Assembly (NCBI GenBank): GCA_900540785.1
Contig: UQHF01000004.1
Span: 65,106 to 129,105 of the forward strand
Direction of reading: 5' to 3'
Source of the DNA: an uncultured Blautia sp.
Lineage (GTDB): Bacteria > Bacillota > Clostridia > Lachnospirales > Lachnospiraceae
DNA length: 64,000 bases
The translations under genes and the position numbers were made by a program. The notes under the pieces are model-generated. The model saw only the letters and a list, made by a program, of their open reading frames with translations. It did not search any database and was not told the DNA's origin. Within the stretch, counting starts at the first letter, position 1, and each line of letters opens with the position of its first letter. Below, piece after piece: positions 51,159 to 59,145 of this stretch.

Positions 51159-52523
51159 TTATTCCGCAAGAGCGGCTTTTATCATGATGGCGCACTCCAC
51201 ACGCTTACGCTGGAGCTCGCATCCGATTTCATAATTTCCCTGAATATCCCCTTTAAAATGGTACGCATTTGCAGCACAGCCGCCGCTGCAGTAAAAACGG
51301 GCAAAGCAATTTTTACAGTCCGGTTTTGTGTACACATTACAGTGTCCAAATTCTTTCTGGATTTCAGGCTTTGTGATTCCCTCGTCTACATTTCCCATCA
51401 GATATTCTTCTTCCCCTACAAACTGGTGGCAGGGATAAAAATCACCCCACGGGGTCACTGCCAGATACTCTGTTCCGGATCCGCAGCCTGACAGACGTTT
51501 GTATACACACGGCCCTCCTGTAAGGTCGATCATAAAGTGGAAGAAATTAAATCCTTTTCCCTCTTTCTCCCGTTTAATCATTTCCTTTGCGAGAAGATCG
51601 TATTCCTCCAGAATCTTTGGAATATCCTCTTCTTTGATCGCATATTCTTCTGTATCAGGCGCTACTACAGGCTCTACGGAAATCTGTTTAAAGCCCAGGT
51701 CTGCCAGATGAAGAACATCTTTTGAAAAATCAAGATTGTGGTGGGTAAATGTTCCTCTCACATAATAGTTGTCCTGGTTTCTTGATTCTGCAAATTTCTG
51801 GAATTTCGGCATGATGAGCTCATAGCTTCCTGCTCCTTTCCGGAACGGACGCATATAATCGTGCACTTCTTTTCTTCCGTCTACGCTTAACACTACGTTG
51901 CTCATTTCTCTGTTGCAGAATTCCATCACTTCATCATTTAAAAGAACTCCGTTTGTGGTAAGTGTAAAACGGAACTTTTTACTATGAAGCTTTTCCTGAC
52001 TGCGGCCATACTCTACCAGGTCTTTTACAACCTGCCAGTTCATAAGCGGCTCGCCGCCAAAGAAATCCACCTCCAGATTCTTTCTGGAGCCAGAATTGGC
52101 AATGAGAAAATCAAGCGCCTTCTTTCCTACTTCAAAGGACATTAACGCTCTTCTTCCGTGGTATTCCCCTTCTTCTGCAAAGCAGTAACGGCAGGCAAGA
52201 TTACAGTCATGAGCAATGTGAAGACAAAGTGCCTTTACCACTGTCTGTCTGCTGTCTGTAAATTCTTCGATCGCTGCCTCGTAAATATCTTTTGTGAAAA
52301 GCATTCCCTCTTCTGCAAGCTTTCTGCATTCAGAAACAGAAGTTTCCACATCTTTTTCATCAAAACGACCGTCAAGCTTCTGTATGATCTCAGCGGTGTC
52401 CATTCCCTCCTCAAGATAAGGAAGCACTTCATATGTAACTTCATCTACAAGATGAATGCATCCGCTGTTTATATCCAGAACAATGTTGTAGCCGTTGCTC
52501 TGATAACGGTGAATCAGACTCAT
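51159..52523 (-). CDS. scfB: SCIFF peptide maturase (radical SAM/SPASM thioether-forming enzyme)
   Basis: The 454-residue enzyme installs thioether crosslinks in the SCIFF peptide encoded just upstream. An N-terminal peptide-recognition segment (HRYQSNGYNIVLDINSG) is followed by the radical-SAM motif CNLACRYCFA, FFGGEPLMNW, and a SPASM domain with Cys-rich ends (CKNCFARFYCSGGCAAN). The gene pair and its position next to secDF match the conserved Clostridia locus. Confidence 0.95.
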   Translation of the reverse strand: MSLIHRYQSNGYNIVLDINSGCIHLVDEVTYEVLPYLEEGMDTAEIIQKLDGRFDEKDVETSVSECRKLAEEGMLFTKDIYEAAIEEFTDSRQTVVKALCLHIAHDCNLACRYCFAEEGEYHGRRALMSFEVGKKALDFLIANSGSRKNLEVDFFGGEPLMNWQVVKDLVEYGRSQEKLHSKKFRFTLTTNGVLLNDEVMEFCNREMSNVVLSVDGRKEVHDYMRPFRKGAGSYELIMPKFQKFAESRNQDNYYVRGTFTHHNLDFSKDVLHLADLGFKQISVEPVVAPDTEEYAIKEEDIPKILEEYDLLAKEMIKREKEGKGFNFFHFMIDLTGGPCVYKRLSGCGSGTEYLAVTPWGDFYPCHQFVGEEEYLMGNVDEGITKPEIQKEFGHCNVYTKPDCKNCFARFYCSGGCAANAYHFKGDIQGNYEIGCELQRKRVECAIMIKAALAE

Positions 52524-52562
52524 TTTTTTTAATCCTTTCTGCTGATTTTCGTAAAAAGAACA

Positions 52563-52580
52563 AAGCGGACAAGTCCGCTT
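52563..52580 (-). terminator. Proximal hairpin between SCIFF peptide and maturase genes
   Basis: AAGCGGAC and GTCCGCTT form a perfect 8-bp stem with a 2-base loop, followed on the minus strand by TGTTCTTTTT. It may be an attenuator that limits maturase relative to precursor. Confidence 0.6.
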
Positions 52581-52613
52581 CGAACATTATAATTTCCTGT
52601 TATACAAGAAGAA

Positions 52614-52635
52614 GCAGCGGATAAATACCCGCTGC
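52614..52635 (-). terminator. Distal hairpin between SCIFF peptide and maturase genes
   Basis: GCAGCGGAT and ACCCGCTGC form a 9-bp stem (one G-T pair) 23 bp after the peptide stop. A pyrimidine-rich TTCTTCTTG follows on the minus strand. Together with the second hairpin it suggests partial termination. Confidence 0.55.
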
Positions 52636-52657
52636 CCGATGTTTTTCTACAGCCGCC

Positions 52658-52798
52658 TTATTTATGCTCGCAGCTCTGATTTCCTACTGTACAGGAAGTT
52701 TTACAAGCAGACTGACAAGATGTCTGGCATTCTCCGCAGCCGCCTTTTTTTACTGTGTTCTGTAAATTTTTTGTATTTAATGTTTTGATATGCTCCAT
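52658..52798 (-). CDS. scfA: SCIFF peptide (six cysteines in forty-five), RiPP precursor
   Basis: A 46-residue reading frame begins MEHIKTLNTKNLQNTVKKGG and contains six cysteines in its second half (GCGECQTSC, QSACKTSC, then NQSC before the final EHK). This is the conserved SCIFF precursor, named for that pattern. AAGGAGG lies at proper spacing before the ATG (52798). ScfB, encoded next, crosslinks these cysteines. Its biological role in Clostridia is not established. Confidence 0.95.
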   Translation of the reverse strand: MEHIKTLNTKNLQNTVKKGGCGECQTSCQSACKTSCTVGNQSCEHK

Positions 52799-52835
52799 CG
52801 TATATCCTCCTTAATATATAAATATTTCTTGGGAT

Positions 52836-52879
52836 AGTATAGCATACATTTTTATAATTTAAAAGACTTTTTTGTGCAA
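52836..52879 (-). promoter_or_regulatory. Promoter region of scfA
   Basis: Two overlapping candidates occur on the minus strand: TTGCAC (52874-52879), 17 bp, TATAAA (52851-52856); and a TATACT -10 (52836-52841) with a poor -35. Confidence 0.5.
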
Positions 52880-52886
52880 ATTTCTC

Positions 52887-53237
52887 TCAGGAGAGCATTC
52901 CACCAAGCGCTCCTCCTCCAAGACACATAAAAAATGTAGTTATCACATGCTGTACCGTCATATCCCACTTTCCCTGCACTCCGAAAGACACAACGACAAG
53001 GAGCAGAAAATAAGCAAGCCCCGTCAGAGTTCCCCAGAAATATTTATCTTTTCTGATAAATTTTCCTGCTGCAAAACCTCCGAAAAAACAGGCCAGAACG
53101 TAAACTGCTACAATCCCTCCTGCCGCTGTTCCTTCTCCCAGATTGAACTGAAACAATAAAAAAGCAAGGAACAAAAGAAGAATACCGGTAATCCCGTAAG
53201 CAAAAAGCAATGCTTTTAAAACTGCTTTTCCCTTCAT
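52887..53237 (-). CDS. Small four-helix membrane protein (TIGR04086-like)
   Basis: The ~116-residue protein is almost entirely hydrophobic, with four predicted helices and Gly-rich turns (LACFFGGFAAGKFIRKDKYF, MCLGGGALGGML). It resembles the TIGR04086 membrane family, common in Clostridia near the SCIFF genes; I recall this from family knowledge and cannot confirm it here. The ATG at 53237 is preferred, with GGGGGA lying inside the 3' arm of the upstream gene's terminator. The open frame to 53258 lacks a ribosome site. Confidence 0.75.
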   Translation of the reverse strand: MKGKAVLKALLFAYGITGILLLFLAFLLFQFNLGEGTAAGGIVAVYVLACFFGGFAAGKFIRKDKYFWGTLTGLAYFLLLVVVSFGVQGKWDMTVQHVITTFFMCLGGGALGGMLS

Positions 53238-53241
53238 AATT

Positions 53242-53284
53242 AAAAATCCCCCTTCCATATGAAAATATATGGAAAAGGGATTTC
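53242..53284 (-). terminator. Terminator of the surface-protein gene
   Basis: AAATCCCTTTTCCATAT pairs with ATATGGAAGGGGGATTT, followed by T on the minus strand. The distal arm carries the ribosome site of the next gene, so folding could also hide that site. Confidence 0.85.
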
Positions 53285-53296
53285 TCTTATGACTGC

Positions 53297-54901
53297 TTAT
53301 TTTCTATTTTTCTTCAGATAAAGAACAACGCCAACTACGATCACTGCTGCTGCTACCAGAATCACAAATGGCAGGATTACAGTAGAATCACCTGTGTTTA
53401 CAGATTTTTTGCTGTCAGATGTGTTTGTATTTTCATCTGTCTCTGTTTTCTCGTCAGTCTTTCCATTTGTTTCCGTTTTATCTGTCTGGGACTGCTCTGA
53501 CGTATTCCCTTCTGCATTATCGGAAGTTCCCTGATTTTCCCCATTAGAAGAAGGAGCTTTCGTTACTTCCGGCGCTTTTGTTGTTTCAGGTGCTTTTGTA
53601 GGCTCTGCATTTCCGCCATAACCATCCTCTGCAATTCCATTATCTACAATCGGTTTACTTCCGGCAATTCCGAATGGGCTGAAAGAATGTGTGCTGAATA
53701 CCATAACTCCATCTTCCACATTTGGAATGATCGTCTCCATTGCTCCATTATCAAGAAGATGTTCTACTGAATAATCATATCCATCTTTTACAGGAACTGT
53801 CACACTGATATACTGTCCGTCAGGAATCGTATATTCTGTATCGTTCTTTAAATCCCACAGTTCAAATTCGTAGGATTTAAAAATTGCTGCATCTTCCTCA
53901 TTTGTAAAATCATAGCTCTCTCCGCTTGTGGCACGGAACTGCACATACCACGGGAGATTGATGCCGGAAACAGAAATCCCGTTACAGGTATGATTCTGTT
54001 CTGCCATCTCTGCCATTTCCTGCTCTGTAAGATCTTCTTCCATATCAGAAGGACGGTCCATTTCTTCTTCGGAAGGCTCCTGCGGACGGTCAAAAATATT
54101 CTCATCCTCTTCCTCCGGACTTTCTGTTATCTCCGGGGTTGGCGTTGCTTCCGGAGTTACACTTACTTCAGGTTTTTCTTCCTCTGGTGTCTCTTCTGCT
54201 TCAGGCGTTACCGTTACTTCTGGAGTTACTGTTGCTTCCGGGGTTACCGTTGCCTCTGGTTCTTCTTCATCCGGTGTTTCTTCTGCTTCAGGCGTCACCG
54301 TTGCTTCCGGAGTTACACTTACCTCAGGTTCTTCTTCCTCTGGTGTCTCTTCTGCTTCAGGCGTTACCGTTGCTTCCGGAGTTATCGTTGTCTCAGGCGC
54401 TTCTTCCTCAGGCGTTTCTTCCTCTTCTGGAGTCACAGTTATTTCCGGTTCTTCTGTTTCTGTGTCCTGATCCTGATTTTCTTCCGGAGCTTCTTCATAC
54501 TCTTCTTCCTGTTCTGCAAGACTGCTTACCACAACATTTACATATCCGATCACTGTCCCTGTTTCTTTATCATAACCGGAAACACCGGATACATCTGTTT
54601 TTCCTGAAGGTGTAAATATAACCTCGCAGGACTGTACATGTTCGGAAGGAACAAAAGCTCCATCAGCCCAGGTCAGAGTTCCATATTCACTTCCCGGAAG
54701 AGAAACCTCAGAAAGTGCCACCGGTTCTGAGATTGTTACATTGTCCGGTATCAGGCTTCCTTTTGTTATAGTAGTGCCGTATTCAGCCGATGCAGTCACG
54801 GGATATACCTGTCCTCCCAGTAAAGATGCTGTCAAAACTGCCGCTGCCAGAACGGAAATACCTTTTCTACTTGTTTTTTTTGCCATTTTCTTCTGCTCCA
54901 T
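53297..54901 (-). CDS. Cell-wall-anchored surface protein with Thr-Pro-Glu repeats
   Basis: The 534-residue protein starts at ATG 54901 (GGGAGGT upstream) with a signal peptide (ISVLAAAVLTASLLGGQVYP). An N-terminal beta-rich domain of ~100 residues is followed by ~110 residues of repeats based on VTPEATVTPEAEETPEEEEP. A second folded region (CNGISVSGINLPWYVQFRA) follows, then a Thr/Lys/Glu linker and an SVNTGD motif with a hydrophobic helix and KKNRK tail. This end is an LPXTG-like sorting signal of the VxTGD type, so a sortase should link it to peptidoglycan. Ligand unknown. Confidence 0.85.
   Translation of the reverse strand: MEQKKMAKKTSRKGISVLAAAVLTASLLGGQVYPVTASAEYGTTITKGSLIPDNVTISEPVALSEVSLPGSEYGTLTWADGAFVPSEHVQSCEVIFTPSGKTDVSGVSGYDKETGTVIGYVNVVVSSLAEQEEEYEEAPEENQDQDTETEEPEITVTPEEEETPEEEAPETTITPEATVTPEAEETPEEEEPEVSVTPEATVTPEAEETPDEEEPEATVTPEATVTPEVTVTPEAEETPEEEKPEVSVTPEATPTPEITESPEEEDENIFDRPQEPSEEEMDRPSDMEEDLTEQEMAEMAEQNHTCNGISVSGINLPWYVQFRATSGESYDFTNEEDAAIFKSYEFELWDLKNDTEYTIPDGQYISVTVPVKDGYDYSVEHLLDNGAMETIIPNVEDGVMVFSTHSFSPFGIAGSKPIVDNGIAEDGYGGNAEPTKAPETTKAPEVTKAPSSNGENQGTSDNAEGNTSEQSQTDKTETNGKTDEKTETDENTNTSDSKKSVNTGDSTVILPFVILVAAAVIVVGVVLYLKKNRK
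54118..54450 (-). repeat. Tandem repeat encoding VTPEATVTPEAEETPEEE units
   Basis: Degenerate in-frame repeats of roughly 20-28 codons encode alternating TVTPEA and acidic ETPEEE blocks in the surface protein. Near-identical nucleotide segments suggest expansion by slippage or recombination. Confidence 0.8.
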
Positions 54902-54997
54902 GTTTACCTCCCGGGAACGCTTTCGCGTCATCTATATCAAAAAATTTATCTGTTTTTCATTTATATGTATCTTCTCTGATACATCTGTATCTCTATT

Positions 54998-55026
54998 ATA
55001 ATAACAAATCTTTACTAATTTGTAAA
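54998..55026 (-). promoter_or_regulatory. Promoter of the surface-protein gene
   Basis: TTTACA (55021-55026, minus strand), 17 bp, TATTAT (54998-55003), ~95 bp before the start codon. Confidence 0.7.
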
Positions 55027-55031
55027 GATTT
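55006..55031. promoter_or_regulatory. Inverted-repeat operator over the surface-protein -35
   Basis: A perfect 10-bp inverted repeat, AAATCTTTAC-N6-GTAAAGATTT, covers the -35 and upstream half of the spacer. It is a likely binding site for an unknown dimeric regulator. Confidence 0.6.
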
Positions 55032-55047
55032 TGTAATAATATTTTTT

Positions 55048-55136
55048 CATTTTTTGTCGAAAGAATTATACCACATTTCCCCTGTTTTTTACACCCCCGA
55101 AATTACTTTTTTCACCCCTTGCATTTTTCGTCGAAA
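55048..55136. repeat. Two CATTTTTyGTCGAAA direct repeats
   Basis: CATTTTTTGTCGAAA (55048-55062) and CATTTTTCGTCGAAA (55122-55136) differ at one base. The first contains TGTCGAA, a match to the Spo0A box; the second lies inside the spacer of the plus-strand promoter. Confidence 0.6.
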
Positions 55137-55147
55137 TCATGTATATT
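55119..55147 (+). promoter_or_regulatory. Promoter of the CNNM/CorC gene
   Basis: TTGCAT (55119-55124), 17 bp, TATATT (55142-55147), ~38 bp before the TTG start. Confidence 0.75.
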
Positions 55148-55184
55148 TTTATTCAAATATTAAAAAATAAGGAGTGAACGAATT

Positions 55185-56456
55185 TTGGATTCAAGTGTTC
55201 CCATACAAGCGGTTACTATTGTACTTATGATTCTTCTTTCTGCATTTTTTTCTTCCGCAGAAACAGCAATGACAACAGTAAACCGCATTCGTATTCAGGC
55301 TCTTATAGAGCAGGGAGACAAACGGGCAATTATACTGGACAAGGTAATTTCAAATTCCAGCAAAATGCTCAGCACAATTTTAATTGGAAACAACATTGTA
55401 AACATCTCCGCTTCTTCCCTTATGACGACCCTTACCATTCAGGTGCTTGGCAACGTCTATGTTGGAGCGGCAACCGGGGTACTTACCCTTATCATCTTAC
55501 TTTTCGGTGAAATCACACCGAAAACACTGGCGTCACTTCACGCTGAAAAAATTGCGCTGTCCTATGCCAAAATCATTTATTTTCTTACAGTTATTTTAAC
55601 TCCTGTAGTTTTCATTGTAGGAAAGCTTGGCAACGGCGTAATGTTTCTTCTCCGTGTAGATCCTAATGCAAAAGCAAATCCCATGACAGAACACGAACTT
55701 CGTACTCTTGTAAATGTAAGTCAAGAAGACGGCGTTATCGAACGGGAAGAAAAACAGATGATTTACAATGTGTTTGATTTTGGTGATTCCGCGGCAAAAG
55801 ATGTTATGATCCCAAGAATCGACATGACTTTTGTGGACATTAACTCTACTTATGACGAGTTAATGGAAATATTCCGGGAGGATATGCACACCCGTTTCCC
55901 GGTTTACGAAGAAAACACAGATAATATTGTAGGAATCATTAATATAAAGGACTTAATCCTTTATCCCAAAAATCAGGAATTTTCCATACAAAAAATTCTG
56001 CGGGAACCATATTTCACATATGAATATAAAAGGACTGCCGATTTGATGGTAGAAATGCGTAAAGCATCTGTAAATCTTGCCATTGTCCTTGACGAATACG
56101 GCTCTACTGCCGGTCTTGTCACACTGGAAGATCTTCTGGAGGAAATTGTGGGAGAAATCCGCGACGAGTATGATGAAGACGAAGAAGAAGATTTAAAAGA
56201 AATCCAGCCCGGCAAAGAATACATCGCCCTTGGTTCTGCCAAACTTGACGATATTAATGAGGCGCTGTCCATTCATCTGGAATCAGAAGATTACGATTCT
56301 GTCGGCGGTTATATCATCGAACAGCTCGATTCTCTTCCTTCCCAGGGTCAATCCGTTACTCTGGAAAACGGGATCCGCCTTGTGGTAGACGAGTTGGATA
56401 AAAACCGAATTGAAGCCGTACATATCTGGCTTCCGGAAGCTTCTGACAATAAATAA
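55185..56456 (+). CDS. CNNM/CorC-type (hemolysin-family) membrane protein
   Basis: The 423-residue protein has a DUF21 membrane domain of about four helices (ILLSAFFSSAETAMTTVNR), a CBS pair (VMIPRIDMTFVD and FPVYEENTDNIVGIINIKDL) and a C-terminal CorC_HlyC domain (GSAKLDDINEALSIHLESED). Related proteins transport or sense Mg2+; hemolysin is a historic label. It starts at TTG (55185) with AAGGAG 10 bases upstream; no ATG is suitably placed. Confidence 0.92.
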   Translation: MDSSVPIQAVTIVLMILLSAFFSSAETAMTTVNRIRIQALIEQGDKRAIILDKVISNSSKMLSTILIGNNIVNISASSLMTTLTIQVLGNVYVGAATGVLTLIILLFGEITPKTLASLHAEKIALSYAKIIYFLTVILTPVVFIVGKLGNGVMFLLRVDPNAKANPMTEHELRTLVNVSQEDGVIEREEKQMIYNVFDFGDSAAKDVMIPRIDMTFVDINSTYDELMEIFREDMHTRFPVYEENTDNIVGIINIKDLILYPKNQEFSIQKILREPYFTYEYKRTADLMVEMRKASVNLAIVLDEYGSTAGLVTLEDLLEEIVGEIRDEYDEDEEEDLKEIQPGKEYIALGSAKLDDINEALSIHLESEDYDSVGGYIIEQLDSLPSQGQSVTLENGIRLVVDELDKNRIEAVHIWLPEASDNK

Positions 56457-56467
56457 TTTTCCAAAAC

Positions 56468-56519
56468 AAAAGCCCCTGACTTTGGCACAAAACAAAGTTC
56501 AGGGCTTTCTTATTTTTTT
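56468..56519. terminator. Bidirectional terminator between CorC-like and YdcF-like genes
   Basis: AAAGCCCCTGACTTTG pairs with CAAAGTTCAGGGCTTT, flanked by A and T tracts, between convergent stops. Confidence 0.88.
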
Positions 56520-57114
56520 ATTTCGGCATCAGCAGCAAAAACTGCCGGATCATCCTTTCAAGCTCTCCCATCACTGCCTGTATGCCTTCTTCTGTACTGT
56601 TCCAGTTTTCCCTTGTAATCCCATCTGCATCAGATGCACATACAAAAAACTCCGTCTCCGGATATGCTATTTGATAATACATTTTGCACCTTCTCGCATG
56701 GCAGGCCTTACAGCAGAGAATCCCCTTTCTCACAACAATCCCGGCCGCATCTGTTACCTTTCTGGAATATAGGGCATTCTCATACGTAAAAGTTGCATTG
56801 TCCTCCCGAAGGATTGCCTGTTCCAAAACGCCATTGTCCAGAAGTACGCTTCTTAAAAACTCCCATTCTGTCGAAAACGTTCCCGTATACTTTTCTTTTT
56901 TCGCAAGCACTCCGGAAAAACAGCCTTTTGTCACACTGTACTTTCCGCTTGGCAGCACATATGGCGCATAATTTTCCTTATAAAGCTGCGCTGCTCTTTC
57001 TGCCATATGAGGATACCCGTTTCCCGGAATAAAAATCACATCTGACTTTTCCGGACTATCCTCCACAAAAATAAAATCCTCTATTTCTTTTAAAAACGCT
57101 CTGTATCTTTCCAT
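56518..57114 (-). CDS. YdcF/SanA-like (DUF218) protein
   Basis: The 198-residue protein fits the DUF218 fold: SDVIFIPGNGYPHMAERAAQ at the start, then REDNATFTYENALYSRKV, the ExxxxT-type loop typical of YdcF. There is no membrane helix, so it is a cytoplasmic stand-alone member. YdcF binds S-adenosylmethionine in vitro, but no reaction is established. It shares a terminator with the CorC-like gene. Confidence 0.8.
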   Translation of the reverse strand: MERYRAFLKEIEDFIFVEDSPEKSDVIFIPGNGYPHMAERAAQLYKENYAPYVLPSGKYSVTKGCFSGVLAKKEKYTGTFSTEWEFLRSVLLDNGVLEQAILREDNATFTYENALYSRKVTDAAGIVVRKGILCCKACHARRCKMYYQIAYPETEFFVCASDADGITRENWNSTEEGIQAVMGELERMIRQFLLLMPK

Positions 57115-57153
57115 ATTTTACCTGCCTGTACTTTTTGTCGATATTTTATTTGC

Positions 57154-57192
57154 AAGATGCCGGACGGACCATGTTCTTCTGCCCGGCATCTT
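57154..57192 (-). terminator. Hairpin after the amidase gene
   Basis: AAGATGCCGG (57154-57163) pairs perfectly with CCGGCATCTT (57183-57192) 19 bp after the amidase stop. The T tract is weak on both sides. Confidence 0.6.
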
Positions 57193-57211
57193 TATTATTG
57201 TATCACAGAGA

Positions 57212-57976
57212 TTATTTTGTGACAATCACGGTACTGTATCCCGCATCGCGAAGGCGCTGTTCCATACGGATTGCATTTCCTAGCTGCATAAAAGCGCCCA
57301 CCTGTACCTTATAAAGACCGTCTTCATATAGAAGAAACGCCGGAAATCCCTTATCTGCAAGCTGATACACCAGCCTGTCGGCATTTTCCCTGTTTCGAAA
57401 AGCACCCACCTGCACTCTGTAATACAAAGGAGACTCTACAGTTTCTTCATCAAGCGTTCCTGTAATTGCCTCCGCTATTGCTTCTGCAATCTCCTGAAAC
57501 TTGTCGTCAAAAAGCTGATTATCTGTATCAGAATTGATAAATCCTGTCTCAATTAATAAAGCAGGCATTTTCGTTCTTCTAAGCACCACAAGCCCCGGTC
57601 TTTCCTTCACTCCGATTTCCCGGAAACCCAATTCTCCAAGCGCGCCTACAATATTCTGCGCCATTTCGTACTTTACGCCACTTTTATCGTAAACAAGCAC
57701 CTCCACTCCATTGTACTGATTCGCCTGTGGACTGCTGTTTCTGTGAAAAGAAATAAAATAATCGACTCCTGCCTGATTTGCAAGACGCGTCTTTTCAAAT
57801 GGTGTCTGATATACATCTGTTGTTCTTGTGTACAAAACATCTATTCCATTATCTGCCAGAATTTTTCCAACAGCCATAGCGAGCTTCAAATTGTCGTCTT
57901 TTTCCTGGCGCCCTTCATAAACTGCACCCGGATCTGCTCCCCCGTGGCCTGCATCCAGCATAATTGAATACGGCAT
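57212..57976 (-). CDS. N-acetylmuramoyl-L-alanine amidase with SPOR domain (CwlC-like)
   Basis: The 254-residue zinc amidase cleaves the stem peptide from peptidoglycan. Zinc ligands and catalytic Glu are visible: DAGHGGADPG, GRQEKDDN, ISFHRNSS and LLIETGF. The last ~70 residues form a SPOR domain of two repeats (VQVGAFRNRENADRLVYQL, VQVGAFMQLGNAIRMEQRL) that binds denuded glycan. There is no signal peptide. That is unusual for a wall hydrolase but known for CwlC of Bacillus, which lyses the mother cell late in sporulation. A sporulation role is inferred. Confidence 0.9.
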   Translation of the reverse strand: MPYSIMLDAGHGGADPGAVYEGRQEKDDNLKLAMAVGKILADNGIDVLYTRTTDVYQTPFEKTRLANQAGVDYFISFHRNSSPQANQYNGVEVLVYDKSGVKYEMAQNIVGALGELGFREIGVKERPGLVVLRRTKMPALLIETGFINSDTDNQLFDDKFQEIAEAIAEAITGTLDEETVESPLYYRVQVGAFRNRENADRLVYQLADKGFPAFLLYEDGLYKVQVGAFMQLGNAIRMEQRLRDAGYSTVIVTK

Positions 57977-58003
57977 ACTTTTTCTTCCTTTCTTATCTTC
58001 TAT

Positions 58004-58031
58004 ATAATAAGATATGCCGTTTTTTTGTAAA
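58004..58031 (-). promoter_or_regulatory. Promoter of the amidase gene
   Basis: TTTACA (58026-58031, minus strand), 16 bp, TATTAT (58004-58009). A GAAAGGAAG ribosome site follows before the ATG. Confidence 0.6.
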
Positions 58032-58044
58032 TGTCCTCATTTCC

Positions 58045-58968
58045 CTACAGACAGGTAAATTCCCCTGTTGTCTGGCTGTAACGATAAATGTGCGAAGATA
58101 AATAATCCTCTTCTTCCGTAGCTTCCTGAATCGTCTCTGCCAGAACTTCTTTTAAATCCTCCGGAGAAACCAGATCTGCATTATGGACCATTACCTCATG
58201 AATACTTGTAAAGGCAAGATACAAATCTGCATTCAGCAGCTGACTCAGCCGTTTTGCCACACCCGGCAAAAACACAGCAACCGCACCGTTTGTCTTCTTT
58301 ACCGTACTGAGACAATTCCCCCGCACTGCATCTTTTCTGAGATTTATATCTTTTTCCATAAATTCTTCTCCTTCATACGCCGGATTATAGAGGAGTTTCT
58401 GCCATTCATAAATCCTCGGGGGAGACATTCGATATGTGTTATATATCGCTTCTTTAAATACTTCCACTACATTCTTTCCCCAGTCAGCTACAAATCTCCT
58501 CATAACCTTTGTACTGTTTACCATTTCTCCATCTTCTGATATTTTCATATAAAGTACAAGAGCAATCTCCCCTTCCGCCGCATAAACAGCCCCTTTCAGG
58601 CTTTCTTCATGCTTCTTTAAATTCAGAGGACGTATAAAAAGATAATCTTTTGCTTTTTCGTATGCGCTGAGCCTTTCTGCAATTTTTACAAATTCTTCTC
58701 CGGAAACCTTTTTAATTTGGATCATAATCATTTCCGCAATTTCTTCCACAGAAATATCATTGCGATACCGTTCGTATAAATCTTCCGTATAAAAGCCACA
58801 CACCTCCTTCGTCCCATCATAACCTGCCAGTTCTATAAATAATTTATCTCCTGTGGGCGTATATGGTCCGCCTTTTTCCTGAAAATAAATCTTTTCCTCC
58901 GAAATCCGCATTGTTTCTTTTAAAACAAGGCGCAGTTTCCCTACAAACTCTTCATACATCAATTCCAT
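58045..58968 (-). CDS. DUF5688-like protein of unknown function
   Basis: The ~307-residue protein resembles the DUF5688 family found in gut Lachnospiraceae. It has no signal peptide, membrane segment or recognisable catalytic motif. It is highly charged, mixed helix and strand, and ends in an acidic helix (KEVLAETIQEATEEEDYLSS). The ATG at 58968 has AAGGA 7 bases upstream; the frame opens at 59037 without a ribosome site. The promoter region carries a palindrome, a Spo0A-box match and a leader hairpin. Confidence 0.7.
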   Translation of the reverse strand: MELMYEEFVGKLRLVLKETMRISEEKIYFQEKGGPYTPTGDKLFIELAGYDGTKEVCGFYTEDLYERYRNDISVEEIAEMIMIQIKKVSGEEFVKIAERLSAYEKAKDYLFIRPLNLKKHEESLKGAVYAAEGEIALVLYMKISEDGEMVNSTKVMRRFVADWGKNVVEVFKEAIYNTYRMSPPRIYEWQKLLYNPAYEGEEFMEKDINLRKDAVRGNCLSTVKKTNGAVAVFLPGVAKRLSQLLNADLYLAFTSIHEVMVHNADLVSPEDLKEVLAETIQEATEEEDYLSSHIYRYSQTTGEFTCL

Positions 58969-59071
58969 ATGCAATTCCTTCTTTCTCTGTGAATAAAGGT
59001 CGGACAGACTGCCCGGATAAAATAGATTCCCGTACACAAAACTCCCTAAGCAGAAATTTTATGCACAAAAT

Positions 59072-59091
59072 AAGGGAGCAGACGCTCCCTT
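59072..59091 (-). terminator. Hairpin in the leader of the DUF5688-like gene
   Basis: A perfect 8-bp stem, AAGGGAGC-N4-GCTCCCTT, is followed on the minus strand by ATTTTGTG. It could end the phosphatase transcript, but it also lies just downstream of the DUF5688 promoter and could attenuate that gene. Confidence 0.65.
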
Positions 59092-59095
59092 GAGC

Positions 59096-59111
59096 TACTG
59101 TATCTACAGTA
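59096..59111. promoter_or_regulatory. Palindrome over the DUF5688 promoter -10
   Basis: TACTGTA-TC-TACAGTA, a perfect 7-bp inverted repeat, overlaps the -10 and start region; operator candidate for an unknown regulator. Confidence 0.6.
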
Positions 59112-59136
59112 TAGATGATGTTTATTTATTTGTAAA
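59108..59136 (-). promoter_or_regulatory. Promoter of the DUF5688-like gene
   Basis: TTTACA (59131-59136, minus strand), 17 bp, TATACT (59108-59113). Confidence 0.75.
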
Positions 59137-59145
59137 GAAAATTCG

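Noticed and set aside
54118..54450. CRISPR-like array
   Set aside because: The repeat is in frame, degenerate and encodes Thr-Pro-Glu units of a surface protein; there are no unique spacers and no cas genes.
56870..56880. TGTCGAA Spo0A-box match
   Set aside because: It lies within the YdcF-like coding region, away from any promoter, and is expected by chance.
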